Source of the DNA: Streptomyces sp. 840.1
GTDB lineage: Bacteria > Actinomycetota > Actinomycetes > Streptomycetales > Streptomycetaceae
Assembly (NCBI RefSeq): GCF_003751445.1
Contig: NZ_RJUU01000003.1
Location: 620,001-684,000 of the forward strand
Direction: 5' to 3'
DNA: 64,000 nt
Shown: in pieces, positions 8,708 through 15,988 of the stretch
Layout of the letters: the number at the start of each line of letters is the position of its first letter
Numbering within the stretch: position 1 is the stretch's first letter
Notes under the pieces: generated by a model
Told to the model about the DNA's origin: nothing
The model's input: the letters and a program-made list of their open reading frames with translations, nothing else
Databases searched by the model: none
Made by a program: the position numbers and the translations under genes

Positions 8708-9681
8708 GCGCCTGCTGCGGGCCCGCCCGCGAGGGCGGCCAGGCCGTGACCACCGCTCCCCCGGCGGAATTCGCCGTCCCCGTGCGCGGCCGGGCCGAGC
8801 TGCTGCGCGGCATGGTCGCCGTACCGGGAGGACCGTTCCTGATGGGCGGCGAGGACGAGGACGCGTTCCCGGACGACGGCGAGGGACCGGTGCGGGAGGT
8901 CACGACCGGGCCGTTCCACATCGACGCGGCCTGCGTCAGCAACGCCCGGTTCGCCGTCTTCGTCAAGGCAACCGGCTACCGCACCGAGGCCGAACTCATC
9001 GGCTGGTCCTACGTGTTCGGCGCCTTCGTCCCCCCGTCGGCGCGCCGCGCCGTACTGCCGGGCACGGTGCCCGGCGCCCCCTGGTGGCGGGCGGTGACCG
9101 GGGCGCACTGGCGGGCACCCGAGGGGCCCGGCACCTCGATCGGCGACCGCCGGGACCACCCGGTGGTCCACGTGTCGTGGAACGACGCGACGGCCTACGC
9201 CCGGTGGGCCGGCAAGCGGCTGCCCACCGAGGCCGAGTGGGAGAAGGCGGCCCGCGGCGGCCTCGTCCGGGCCCGGTTCCCCTGGGGCGACGAGCTGACC
9301 CCGAACGGCCGGCACCGCTGCAACATCTGGCAGGGCGACTTCCCGGTACGCAACACCCGCGACGACCGCCACGCGGGCACCGCACCCGTCAAGGCCTACG
9401 CGCCCAACGGCTACGGCCTGTACAACACCTCCGGCAACGTGTGGGAGTGGTGCGCCGACCGGTTCAGCGCCGACTGGCACACCGCCGGCCGCCCCGGGAC
9501 CCGTACCGACCCCGCAGGACCGCCGCACGGCGAGAACCGGGTACTGCGCGGCGGCTCGCACCTGTGCCACCGCTCCTACTGCAACCGCTACCGGGTCGCC
9601 GCCCGCACCTCGAACAGCCCGGACAGCACGACCGGCCACGGCGGCTTCCGCTGCGCGCTCACCGTCCGGCCCCCCGCATAG
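8704..9681 (+). CDS. Formylglycine-generating enzyme (sulfatase maturase)
   Basis: 325 residues, FGE/SUMF1 family. It oxidises the CxPxR cysteine of sulfatases to formylglycine using a copper site. The catalytic pair is Cys288 and Cys293 in LCHRSYCNRYRVAAR, and the conserved NHPVVHVSW-like block (DHPVVHVSWNDATAYARW) and GNVWEWC are present. The GTG start overlaps the ROK stop (GTGA) and is preceded by GGGAG. The N-terminus reads MSACCGPAREGG, so the protein itself contains a CxPxR sequence (Cys5-Arg9), which is odd for a maturase. It is presumably dedicated to the divergent sulfatase. Confidence 0.93.
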   Translation: MSACCGPAREGGQAVTTAPPAEFAVPVRGRAELLRGMVAVPGGPFLMGGEDEDAFPDDGEGPVREVTTGPFHIDAACVSNARFAVFVKATGYRTEAELIGWSYVFGAFVPPSARRAVLPGTVPGAPWWRAVTGAHWRAPEGPGTSIGDRRDHPVVHVSWNDATAYARWAGKRLPTEAEWEKAARGGLVRARFPWGDELTPNGRHRCNIWQGDFPVRNTRDDRHAGTAPVKAYAPNGYGLYNTSGNVWEWCADRFSADWHTAGRPGTRTDPAGPPHGENRVLRGGSHLCHRSYCNRYRVAARTSNSPDSTTGHGGFRCALTVRPPA

Positions 9682-9716
9682 CGGCCGGCACACATCCGGC
9701 TATCCTGGCCGCCGCA

Positions 9717-9793
9717 CCGGACACGGGGTGCCCCTCGCAGGGGCTGAGAACACACCCGTCGAACCTGAACCAGTTAGCACTGGCGGAGGGATG
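9717..9793 (+). promoter_or_regulatory. TPP (THI-box) riboswitch
   Basis: The conserved TPP aptamer blocks are present in order: GGGGTGCCC, GGGCTGAGAA, ACCCG, GAACCTGA and CCAGTTAGCACTGGCGGAGG. The final GGAGGG (9785-9790) doubles as the ribosome binding site of the next gene, whose ATG is at 9799. Thiamine pyrophosphate binding would therefore hide the ribosome binding site, giving translational control. A TATCCT at 9701-9706 could be the -10 of a dedicated promoter. Confidence 0.95.
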
Positions 9794-9798
9794 TCTTC

Positions 9799-11199
9799 AT
9801 GTCATTGCCGTATGCCCAGGACGAGCGCGCCGCCACGGACCGGCGGCCCGCGTTCGACGGGCGGATGCCCACCGCCCCGGGCGATCTGCGCGTCGAGGCG
9901 CACGGGATAGCCCCCGTCCCCGAGGACCGCCGCTACGGCGGGCCGGGCCGGCTGTTCACCGTCTGGTTCGCCCCCAACCTGACCATGACCGGGGTCTTCA
10001 CCGGCACCGTCGGCATCGCGCTCGGCCTGGACTTCGCGACCGCGCTCACCGCCGTCGTGCTCGGCACGCTCGTGGGCGCCGTGCCCACCGCGTATCTGGG
10101 CACCTGGGGCAGCCAGACCGGGGCCGGGCAACTTCCGCTCGCCCGGCTGGCGTTCGGGCGCGGCGTGGTGCTGCCGGGCACGCTCCAGTGGCTGTCGTCC
10201 ATCGCCTGGGACGCGCTGATCGGGCTGTTCGGCGGGGAGGCGCTGGCCCAGTTGTGCGGCTGGCCCTTCTGGCTGGGGGTGCTGGTCATGATGGCCGCCC
10301 AGGGCGCGCTCGGCGTGCTGGGGTACGAGGTGATCCACCGGCTCCAGACCGTGATGACCTTCGTCCTCGCCGCCGCGTTCGCGGTGCTCGCCACCAAGCT
10401 CCTGCACGGGGTCCACCCCGCCGCGACCGGCACCGCGCACGGCGCCGACCGGGCCGGTGCGTTCGTCCTGACGTGCACCATCGCCCTGAGCCTGGCGCTG
10501 TCCTGGGCGCCGTACGCCAGCGACTTCAGCCGCTATCTGCCGCGCACCACTTCGCGGCCCCGGATGTTCTGGTGCACGCTGCTCGGTGTCAGCGTCTCGT
10601 TCGTGGCGGTCCAGACACTCGGCCTGTGGGGTGCGTCCGTCTTCACCGACCAGACCGCGCACGGCGTCGACGCCCTGCTGGGCGGTGGCGCGCTCGGAGC
10701 GTTCGGGCTGCTCGCCATCACGCTCGCCGCGCTGTGCAGCAACGCCATGAACGACTACAGCGGATCGCTGGCGCTGCAGACCATGGGCGTCCGCCTGCCG
10801 CGCCCCGTCGCCGCCGCGCTCGCCGCGGCCCTCGGCTTCCCCCTCGTCCTGTGGATGCACGCGGCCGACACCACCGCCCGCTTCCAGAACGTGCTGCTGC
10901 TCGTCGGCTACTGGATCCCCGGGTTCGTCGCGATCGTGGCCGTCGACTGGATCGTCCGGGCGAGGGCCCGCGGCGGCTCCCCCGTCGACCTGGCGGCCGA
11001 GGGCTCCCGCACTCAGCCGTGGTGGCCGGCGCTCACCGCCTTCGGCGCCGCGTTCGCCGCCGCGGTGCCGTTCATGAACACCAGCCTGTACGCGGGCCCG
11101 GTGGCGAAGGCGCTGCACGGGGCGGACCTCGCCTACGGGGTGGCGTTCCTCGCGGCCCTCGCCGTCTACGCCCCGCTGCGGCTGCGCCGCCGCGCCTGA
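9799..11199 (+). CDS. cytX: CytX-like NCS1 transporter, probable thiamine-precursor uptake
   Basis: 466 residues, about 12 membrane helices, NCS1 (cytosine/purine permease) family. The motif WFAPNLTMTGVFTGTVG near the first helix is typical. The TPP riboswitch immediately upstream identifies it as the CytX branch, thought to import the hydroxymethylpyrimidine moiety of thiamine; this assignment comes from known family and riboswitch associations. An ATG at 9791 is in another frame, so 9799 is the start. It is a single-gene transcription unit. Confidence 0.88.
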   Translation: MSLPYAQDERAATDRRPAFDGRMPTAPGDLRVEAHGIAPVPEDRRYGGPGRLFTVWFAPNLTMTGVFTGTVGIALGLDFATALTAVVLGTLVGAVPTAYLGTWGSQTGAGQLPLARLAFGRGVVLPGTLQWLSSIAWDALIGLFGGEALAQLCGWPFWLGVLVMMAAQGALGVLGYEVIHRLQTVMTFVLAAAFAVLATKLLHGVHPAATGTAHGADRAGAFVLTCTIALSLALSWAPYASDFSRYLPRTTSRPRMFWCTLLGVSVSFVAVQTLGLWGASVFTDQTAHGVDALLGGGALGAFGLLAITLAALCSNAMNDYSGSLALQTMGVRLPRPVAAALAAALGFPLVLWMHAADTTARFQNVLLLVGYWIPGFVAIVAVDWIVRARARGGSPVDLAAEGSRTQPWWPALTAFGAAFAAAVPFMNTSLYAGPVAKALHGADLAYGVAFLAALAVYAPLRLRRRA

Positions 11200-11273
11200 C
11201 TGCCCCGGGGCGGACCTCGGGCGTCACGTCTTCGCGACCGCGGTCTCGCCGTCCCCGCGCGTTCCGGAACCGC

Positions 11274-12191
11274 TCAGTCGGGCCGACGGGCCGCCTCACG
11301 GCGCAGGACCTGGACAACCTGGGCGAAAGCCGGCGGGTTCGGGCCGGGGAGGCGGGCCAGGACGACCCGCCGGCGTTCGGCGGGCCCACCGCGGACCTCG
11401 ACCAGGCGCACGCCCGTGGGAACCGCGTCGGCCAGCCCCGGCGGCACGGTGGTGATGCCGCAGCCCGCTGCGACCAGGTGAAGTTTGGTCAGCCAGTCGC
11501 GGGCGGTGTGGGTGATGCGGGGCCGCCCAGGCAGACCTGGCCAGACGCCCATCATCGGCTCGGCGGGGTTGGAGGTACTGGCGATCCATTCCTGATCGGC
11601 CAGTTCTTCCAGGTCCGCCGTGGCTCGGCTGCCCAGCGCACTGTCGGCCGGTACCGCGAGGAGCAGCTCTGTCTCCAGCAGCGTCTCGCACTCCAGACGG
11701 GGAGTCTGATCGTCCAGGGGCCGGTAGGGCGGTCGGACCGACAGGACGGCCAGGTCGACCGTGCGCGCCCGCAGCGCGCGCACCAGCGCCGGAGTGGTGG
11801 CCTCGCGTGTCGTGACGCGGATGCCAGGTTGCGTGCGGCGCAGGACGGCGAGCGTGCGCGGCAGAATGAGCGCTCCGGCGCTGGCGAAGGTGCCGAGCCG
11901 CACCACACTGCGTTCGGGTGCCGCTCCCTTCAGCTCGCGCTCGGCTGCGGCCAGTGCCTCCAGCGCGACGACCGCGTGCCGCAGCAGGGTCAAGCCCGGC
12001 GCGGTGAGGGCGACGCCGCCGGGGCGGCGGTCGAACAGCTTGACCCCGGCGGCGCGTTCGAGGGCGGCGACCTGCCGCGAGACAGCAGACTGGGTATAGC
12101 CGAGCCCTGCGGCGGCGGCGGTGAAGCTGCCGCGTTCGGCAATCTCCCTCAGGACCCGCAAGCCGGTCAGTGAGGGCTCCATGACGTTCAT
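11274..12191 (-). CDS. LysR-family transcriptional regulator
   Basis: 305 residues with an N-terminal winged helix-turn-helix (SFTAAAAGLGYTQSAVSRQV) and a LysR substrate-binding domain starting near residue 95. It is divergent from a tautomerase gene, the usual arrangement in which a LysR protein controls its neighbour and itself. Two in-frame ATGs (12191 and 12182) are possible starts. The effector is unknown; an aromatic or enol acid linked to the tautomerase would be the natural guess. Confidence 0.9.
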   Translation of the reverse strand: MNVMEPSLTGLRVLREIAERGSFTAAAAGLGYTQSAVSRQVAALERAAGVKLFDRRPGGVALTAPGLTLLRHAVVALEALAAAERELKGAAPERSVVRLGTFASAGALILPRTLAVLRRTQPGIRVTTREATTPALVRALRARTVDLAVLSVRPPYRPLDDQTPRLECETLLETELLLAVPADSALGSRATADLEELADQEWIASTSNPAEPMMGVWPGLPGRPRITHTARDWLTKLHLVAAGCGITTVPPGLADAVPTGVRLVEVRGGPAERRRVVLARLPGPNPPAFAQVVQVLRREAARRPD

Positions 12192-12202
12192 GCATACCCA
12201 CC

Positions 12203-12225
12203 ATGCCAGAGTTTCGCTGGCCGCA
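12203..12225. promoter_or_regulatory. Probable LysR box
   Basis: The divergent intergenic region holds GCCAG-N7-CTGGC (12205-12221) inside a longer ATGCCAG...CTGGCCGCAT dyad. A short dyad with a 7-base centre in a LysR/target intergenic region is the expected form of a LysR recognition site. Confidence 0.45.
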
Positions 12226-12307
12226 TGGGCTGGGTCCGCCTAGCGTTGGCTGCATCAGCCGCGAAACCGCGCGGACTCCAGCCCCACTTCTGCCAAGGAG
12301 CACCCCC

Positions 12308-12739
12308 ATGCCATTCGTCGAGATCTATCTGCGCAAGGGCAGGACACCGGAATTCCGCCAAGCCCTCTCCGCCGCGGTCCACGCGTCGATGCGGGAGGTG
12401 TTCCAGATCCCGGAGGACGACTTCTTCCATGTCGTGCACGACATGGAGCCCGGCGACATCCTGCACCCGTCGACGTTCTTCGGCATCGAACGCAGCACCG
12501 ACTCGGTGATCATCCGTATGACGTTCAACCACCGGCCCCCCGAGCAGAAGGCAGCGCTCTTCGAAGCCGTCGCCGACCGCATCACGGCCACCACGGGGAT
12601 GCGCCGGGAGGACATCCTGATGACTGTTCTGGAGACCGCTTCGGAGAACTGGTGGGTGCACGGCCGGACCGTCGACCCCGACACCGGGTTCGACACCCGG
12701 ATGAGCCCCGAGGCCATGCGGGCCGGTCACGTGGGCTGA
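12308..12739 (+). CDS. Tautomerase-superfamily protein
   Basis: 143 residues. After removal of Met the protein begins with Pro (MPFVEIYLRKG), the catalytic proline of the 4-oxalocrotonate tautomerase superfamily, followed by a repeated beta-alpha-beta unit typical of the longer tautomerase family. AAGGAGC is placed 7 bases before the ATG at 12308. A longer frame starting at 12203 would bury the proline and is rejected. It is probably cytoplasmic and controlled by the divergent LysR protein. The substrate is unknown. Confidence 0.85.
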   Translation: MPFVEIYLRKGRTPEFRQALSAAVHASMREVFQIPEDDFFHVVHDMEPGDILHPSTFFGIERSTDSVIIRMTFNHRPPEQKAALFEAVADRITATTGMRREDILMTVLETASENWWVHGRTVDPDTGFDTRMSPEAMRAGHVG

Positions 12740-12752
12740 CGCCGACGACTCG

Positions 12753-12768
12753 GTCAGCGATCGCTGAC
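12753..12768. terminator. Palindrome after the tautomerase gene, possible terminator
   Basis: GTCAGCGATCGCTGAC is a perfect 16-base palindrome 14 bases after the tautomerase stop. It could form a short hairpin with a GATC loop; no T-run follows, so it is only a weak terminator candidate. Confidence 0.3.
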
Positions 12769-12823
12769 GGACCCGGTCGCCTCCCCCCGTTGAACCGGCC
12801 AGGGGGGCGCCAACCGGCCCCCG

Positions 12824-12899
12824 GAAATGACCGAGGCCCGCTCCGGGATTGTTCCCGAACCTGCCCTGCCCTGCCACTGCCTCCGTTCGGGACGACAGA
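12824..12899. repeat. Degenerate copy of the tRNA-Pro 3' end and terminator (att-like)
   Basis: This 76-bp stretch aligns without gaps to 15803-15878 at roughly 75-80% identity. It covers the tRNA-Pro terminator region and ends in TCGGGACGACAG, identical to the 3' end of the tRNA gene (as seen on the plus strand); similarity stops there. The two copies are direct repeats. This is the pattern expected of the far attachment site of an element integrated at a tRNA 3' end, now decayed. Confidence 0.65.
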
Positions 12900-12936
12900 G
12901 GCCGGGCGCGAGGCGGCAAAGCAGACAGCTCCGGCC

Positions 12937-13260
12937 GACCACCTCACCGCGCAGGGCCCGGTGCTGGAGATCCTCGCCGGTTCCCTCCAGGGGAGGTACG
13001 GCAGCGGGCCGGGACACCGGCTGTTCCGGGTTCTCAGTGGCAATGGCGGAGACGGAGCGGGAGAACATCCGGGAGTCCACGCTCGAAGGGCTGGATGCCG
13101 CGGCCCGTGCGGGCAACCACGGCGGCCGGCCGCCGGTCGTCACTGACGACATGTTGCACACGGTGCTCCGAACGCCGCACGAACGGCGAGAGCGTCGAGG
13201 ACCTTCAGCCCCACCTGCTCATCCCCACCGGCAGGACCACCGGCTGCGCCACCGGCGTCG
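12937..13260 (+). pseudogene. Serine-recombinase fossil (resolvase/invertase family)
   Basis: Reading across three frames gives a recognisable recombinase C-terminal half: DHLTAQGPVLEILAG, then (frame change near 13038) MAETERENIRESTLEGLDAA and NHGGRPPVVTDDMLHTVLR, then (frame change near 13175) NGESVEDLQPHLLIPTG. The N-terminal catalytic serine region is missing and at least two frameshifts break the rest, so it is inactive. It lies directly inside the degenerate att-like repeat, consistent with being the integration/excision gene of a dead element. Positions 13261-13744 hold no gene that I can support. Confidence 0.7.
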
Positions 13261-13744
13261 AGCAGTCTGCCGACGCGGCCGGCGTACGGGCCCCTCCGCC
13301 GCCGTCTCCCCCCGAAGCCCCAGGTCAGCACCCGGGCCGGCGTCCGCACGGGGGTCCTGCCGGAGCAGGATCGGGCGCTTTGGTGAGTGGTCGGAACCCT
13401 TCGGAGTGACACAGGACTGGCTCTGCACGCAGAGGGCAGTGGGGGGACAAGGCCTTTCGGCCGAATCCTCCGAGCGGGACCACTGGTCTCGCTGATGTCA
13501 GCAGTGGGCTCACAGGGCGCTCGTTCGGCCGCGCGGCCGCCGTGCACAATGTGGCGTCTACTGATCACGCTTCACAGCACCTGCCCCGCCGGAGTTGGAA
13601 GCCCCTCACGATTGCGAAGCTTGTGTTGTCTGTACACCCGGTCGACCTGGTCACCCCAGCATCTGGCGCGGCCGATTCCTCCCCCCACCCGTCTCGTAAC
13701 CGGATCCCCATACCGTTCCGTCTTCCGGTGTGCGGTGGCCCGAG

Positions 13745-14929
13745 ATGATGCCCATACCCCCGACGAGCAGAGAGGTCTCGCTGGTGCGCTCCAGCCTGGC
13801 GGTCGTTGCACCGCAGGCCACGGAGCTGACCGTGTACTTCTACGCCATCCTCTTCGCTCGATATCCCGACGTCCGGAGCCTGTTCCCCGAGAACATGGAC
13901 GTCCAGCGTGACCGGCTGCTGCGCGGACTCCTGCGCATCATCGACCTGGTCGACGACGTGGACAGCCTTGTGAAGTTCTGCTCCCGGCTGGGGCGCGACC
14001 ACCGCAAGTTCGGGACCTTGGAGGCGCACTACCCCGCAGTGGGGGAATGTCTGCTGGCCGCCTTGGCCCGCTATGCGGGGACGGCCTGGAACGACGAGGT
14101 CGCCGCTGCCTGGGCCCGGTCCTACGGTGTCGCTTCGCACGTGATGATCGCGGCCGCGGCCGATGACATCCGCCTGCGCCCGGCCACCTGGGAGGCGCAG
14201 ATCATCGACCGTGCGTACCGAGGGCACGGGATCGCCGAGATCACCGTCCGCCCCGATCTGCCCTACCCCTTCGTGGCCGGACAGTACGTGAGCATGGAAA
14301 CTCCCTGGCATCCCCGTGCGTGGCGGCACTACTCCCCCTCCCACCCGCCGCGTCCGGACGGCACCCTCACCTTCCATGTGCGGGCTGTTCGCGGTGGGCC
14401 GGTGAGCAACGCGCTGGTGTATCAAGCAGCGCCAGGTCATACCGTGCGGCTGGGACCGCCGCAGGGCGACATGACACTCGCCTCGGCAGGAGACCGTGAT
14501 CTGGTGTGCGTGGCGGGCGGTACCGGCCTTGCGCCGATTCGCGCCCTGCTGCTGGAAGCGGCCGAACACCAAATGCGCCGATATGTCGACCTGTTCGTCG
14601 GGGCCCGTACCGCCGAGGAGCTGTACGGCCTCGACGACATGCTGCGGATGGCGCAGCGCCACTACTGGCTGACTGTCCGCGCATCCGTTTCCCACCAGGA
14701 GATTCCCGGCCAGCAGGGCACGCTCCCGCAGGTCCTGCGTGAATTCGGCCCCTGGGACCGGCACGAGGCCTTTCTGTGCGGCCCGCCCGTCATGGTCACC
14801 ACGGCCTTTGACACTCTCCTGCGCCAGGGAACCCCACGGGCGCACATCCATCACGACCCGATCGACACCCCTGTGCTCACCGCTCCCCTCACACCGCACC
14901 GACCCGGTCTGGAGAATGACACCCTGTGA
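13745..14929 (+). CDS. Flavohemoprotein: globin fused to FAD/NAD reductase
   Basis: 394 residues. The N-terminal globin domain (about 10-150) has the proximal-histidine region LGRDHRKFG and HYPAVGE. Residues about 160-260 are the FAD-binding barrel with RHYSPS, and about 260-390 the NAD domain with GGTGLAPIRALL and a C-terminal FLCGPP. Flavohemoproteins convert nitric oxide to nitrate or reduce it; such a cytoplasmic role is inferred. The ATG at 13745 is preferred but has a weak ribosome binding site; GTG at 13730 is possible. The stop overlaps the next gene (GTGA). It lies in the putative tRNA-linked element. Confidence 0.85.
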   Translation: MMPIPPTSREVSLVRSSLAVVAPQATELTVYFYAILFARYPDVRSLFPENMDVQRDRLLRGLLRIIDLVDDVDSLVKFCSRLGRDHRKFGTLEAHYPAVGECLLAALARYAGTAWNDEVAAAWARSYGVASHVMIAAAADDIRLRPATWEAQIIDRAYRGHGIAEITVRPDLPYPFVAGQYVSMETPWHPRAWRHYSPSHPPRPDGTLTFHVRAVRGGPVSNALVYQAAPGHTVRLGPPQGDMTLASAGDRDLVCVAGGTGLAPIRALLLEAAEHQMRRYVDLFVGARTAEELYGLDDMLRMAQRHYWLTVRASVSHQEIPGQQGTLPQVLREFGPWDRHEAFLCGPPVMVTTAFDTLLRQGTPRAHIHHDPIDTPVLTAPLTPHRPGLENDTL

Positions 14930-15579
14930 CGAACCACGCCGCCACCCCCTCGCACGGAGAGCGCCGGCTGCAGGCTCATCTGGGCAGCCAGGAGCGCGCC
15001 GACGCCTTCTACGACCGGCAGGTCCACGCGCACCTCACCGCGCCGATGCGTGACTTCATCCACCGCCAGTCGATGGTCTTCGTCTCCACCGCTGATGCCC
15101 GCGGGCAGTGCGACGCCACCTTCCGCGCGGGGCCCCCCGGTTTCGTCGTTGTCCTGGACGACCAGACCCTGGCCTACCCCGAGTACCGCGGCAACGGCGT
15201 CCTGGCCAGCGCAGGCAACATCACCGAGAACCCTCACGTCGGACTACTCTTCATGGATTTCACCCATGACCACATAGGGCTGCACGTCAACGGCTCCGCC
15301 GGGCTCGTCGGTGATCACGACCTGCGTGGCGCCCACCCCTGGATACCGGCCGACGCCGCCCCCGGACGCAGGCCCGTACTGTGGACGCTGATCGGCATCC
15401 ACGAGGCATATGTGCACTGCTCCAAACACATCCCGCACCTCGAACCGGCGCCCCGCGCGCTGTCCGCGCACGCACGCCCCAAGGACCCCGACTACTTCAC
15501 CGAGGACCTCGTTCCTTCCGTCGTCGCGGAGCCCGGTCACGAAATACCTTCTGAGCACACCAGGAGGCTCGAACGCTGA
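14926..15579 (+). CDS. Pyridoxamine-phosphate-oxidase-fold flavin protein
   Basis: 217 residues, PNPOx-like split-barrel family. The segment DFIHRQSMVFVSTADARGQC begins the flavin-binding barrel and is followed by CDATFRAGPPGFV and YRGNGVLASAGNI, typical of FMN-binding members. GTG start overlapping the flavohemoprotein stop by 4 bases indicates co-translation, so the two proteins probably work together in nitrosative or oxidative stress or as a small redox pair (inference). The exact reaction is unknown. Confidence 0.8.
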   Translation: MTNHAATPSHGERRLQAHLGSQERADAFYDRQVHAHLTAPMRDFIHRQSMVFVSTADARGQCDATFRAGPPGFVVVLDDQTLAYPEYRGNGVLASAGNITENPHVGLLFMDFTHDHIGLHVNGSAGLVGDHDLRGAHPWIPADAAPGRRPVLWTLIGIHEAYVHCSKHIPHLEPAPRALSAHARPKDPDYFTEDLVPSVVAEPGHEIPSEHTRRLER

Positions 15580-15726
15580 GCCGCAGCGGCCCAGCCGGGC
15601 CCACCCGGTTCTGCGCCTCGACGAGTGTGGTCCGGCTCCGACGCCACCGCAGGCAGCCACCCTTGTGGGGAATCGAGCGCCACGCGCCGTTCCCGGCAAG
15701 GTTCGGCGCCCTGACAGGAATGCGCA

Positions 15727-15754
15727 TGGGCGGGCGCCTGCGGGCGCCCGCCCA
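15727..15754 (+). terminator. Strong hairpin terminator
   Basis: TGGGCGGGCGC and GCGCCCGCCCA form a perfect 11-bp stem with a 6-base loop, 148 bases after the PNPOx-like stop. It probably ends the flavohemoprotein operon. Confidence 0.6.
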
Positions 15755-15802
15755 CGGGCAAGGGGACCGCTCCACGATCAGCTGATCCCCAGCTGGTCCC
15801 CA

Positions 15803-15865
15803 GAAATGATCAAAGGCCGGTTTCGGATTGCTCCGAAACCGGCCCTGATCTGCGACTGTCTCCAG

Positions 15866-15878
<13 letters not shown>
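15803..15878. repeat. tRNA-proximal copy of the att-like direct repeat
   Basis: Partner of 12824-12899. It contains the tRNA-Pro terminator and the last 13 bases of the tRNA gene. The two copies are offset by 2979 bases and bracket the recombinase fossil, the flavohemoprotein and the PNPOx-like gene. Confidence 0.65.
15815..15844 (-). terminator. Intrinsic terminator of tRNA-Pro
   Basis: GGCCGGTTTCGG and CCGAAACCGGCC form a perfect 12-bp stem with a 6-base loop, 22 bases beyond the tRNA 3' end, followed on the minus strand by a T-rich stretch (TTTGATCATTT). Confidence 0.85.
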
Positions 15879-15939
<61 letters not shown>

Positions 15940-15988
15940 CTGCGATTCCTCCCGGTCTCCCGGGCGGCTGCGCAGGACAAACATTACC

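Noticed and set aside
12203..12307. N-terminal extension of the tautomerase
   Set aside because: It would hide the catalytic Pro1 and cross the LysR-box region; ATG 12308 has a better ribosome binding site.
12824..12899. A second tRNA-Pro gene
   Set aside because: Only the last 13 bases of the tRNA are matched; no D, anticodon or full T arm follows.
13261..13744. Possible extra coding remnants between the recombinase fossil and the flavohemoprotein
   Set aside because: Several short frames exist but none reads as a known family; a GGCC-TTTC-GGCC dyad near 13461 was considered as a hypoxia-type regulatory box but is too short to claim.
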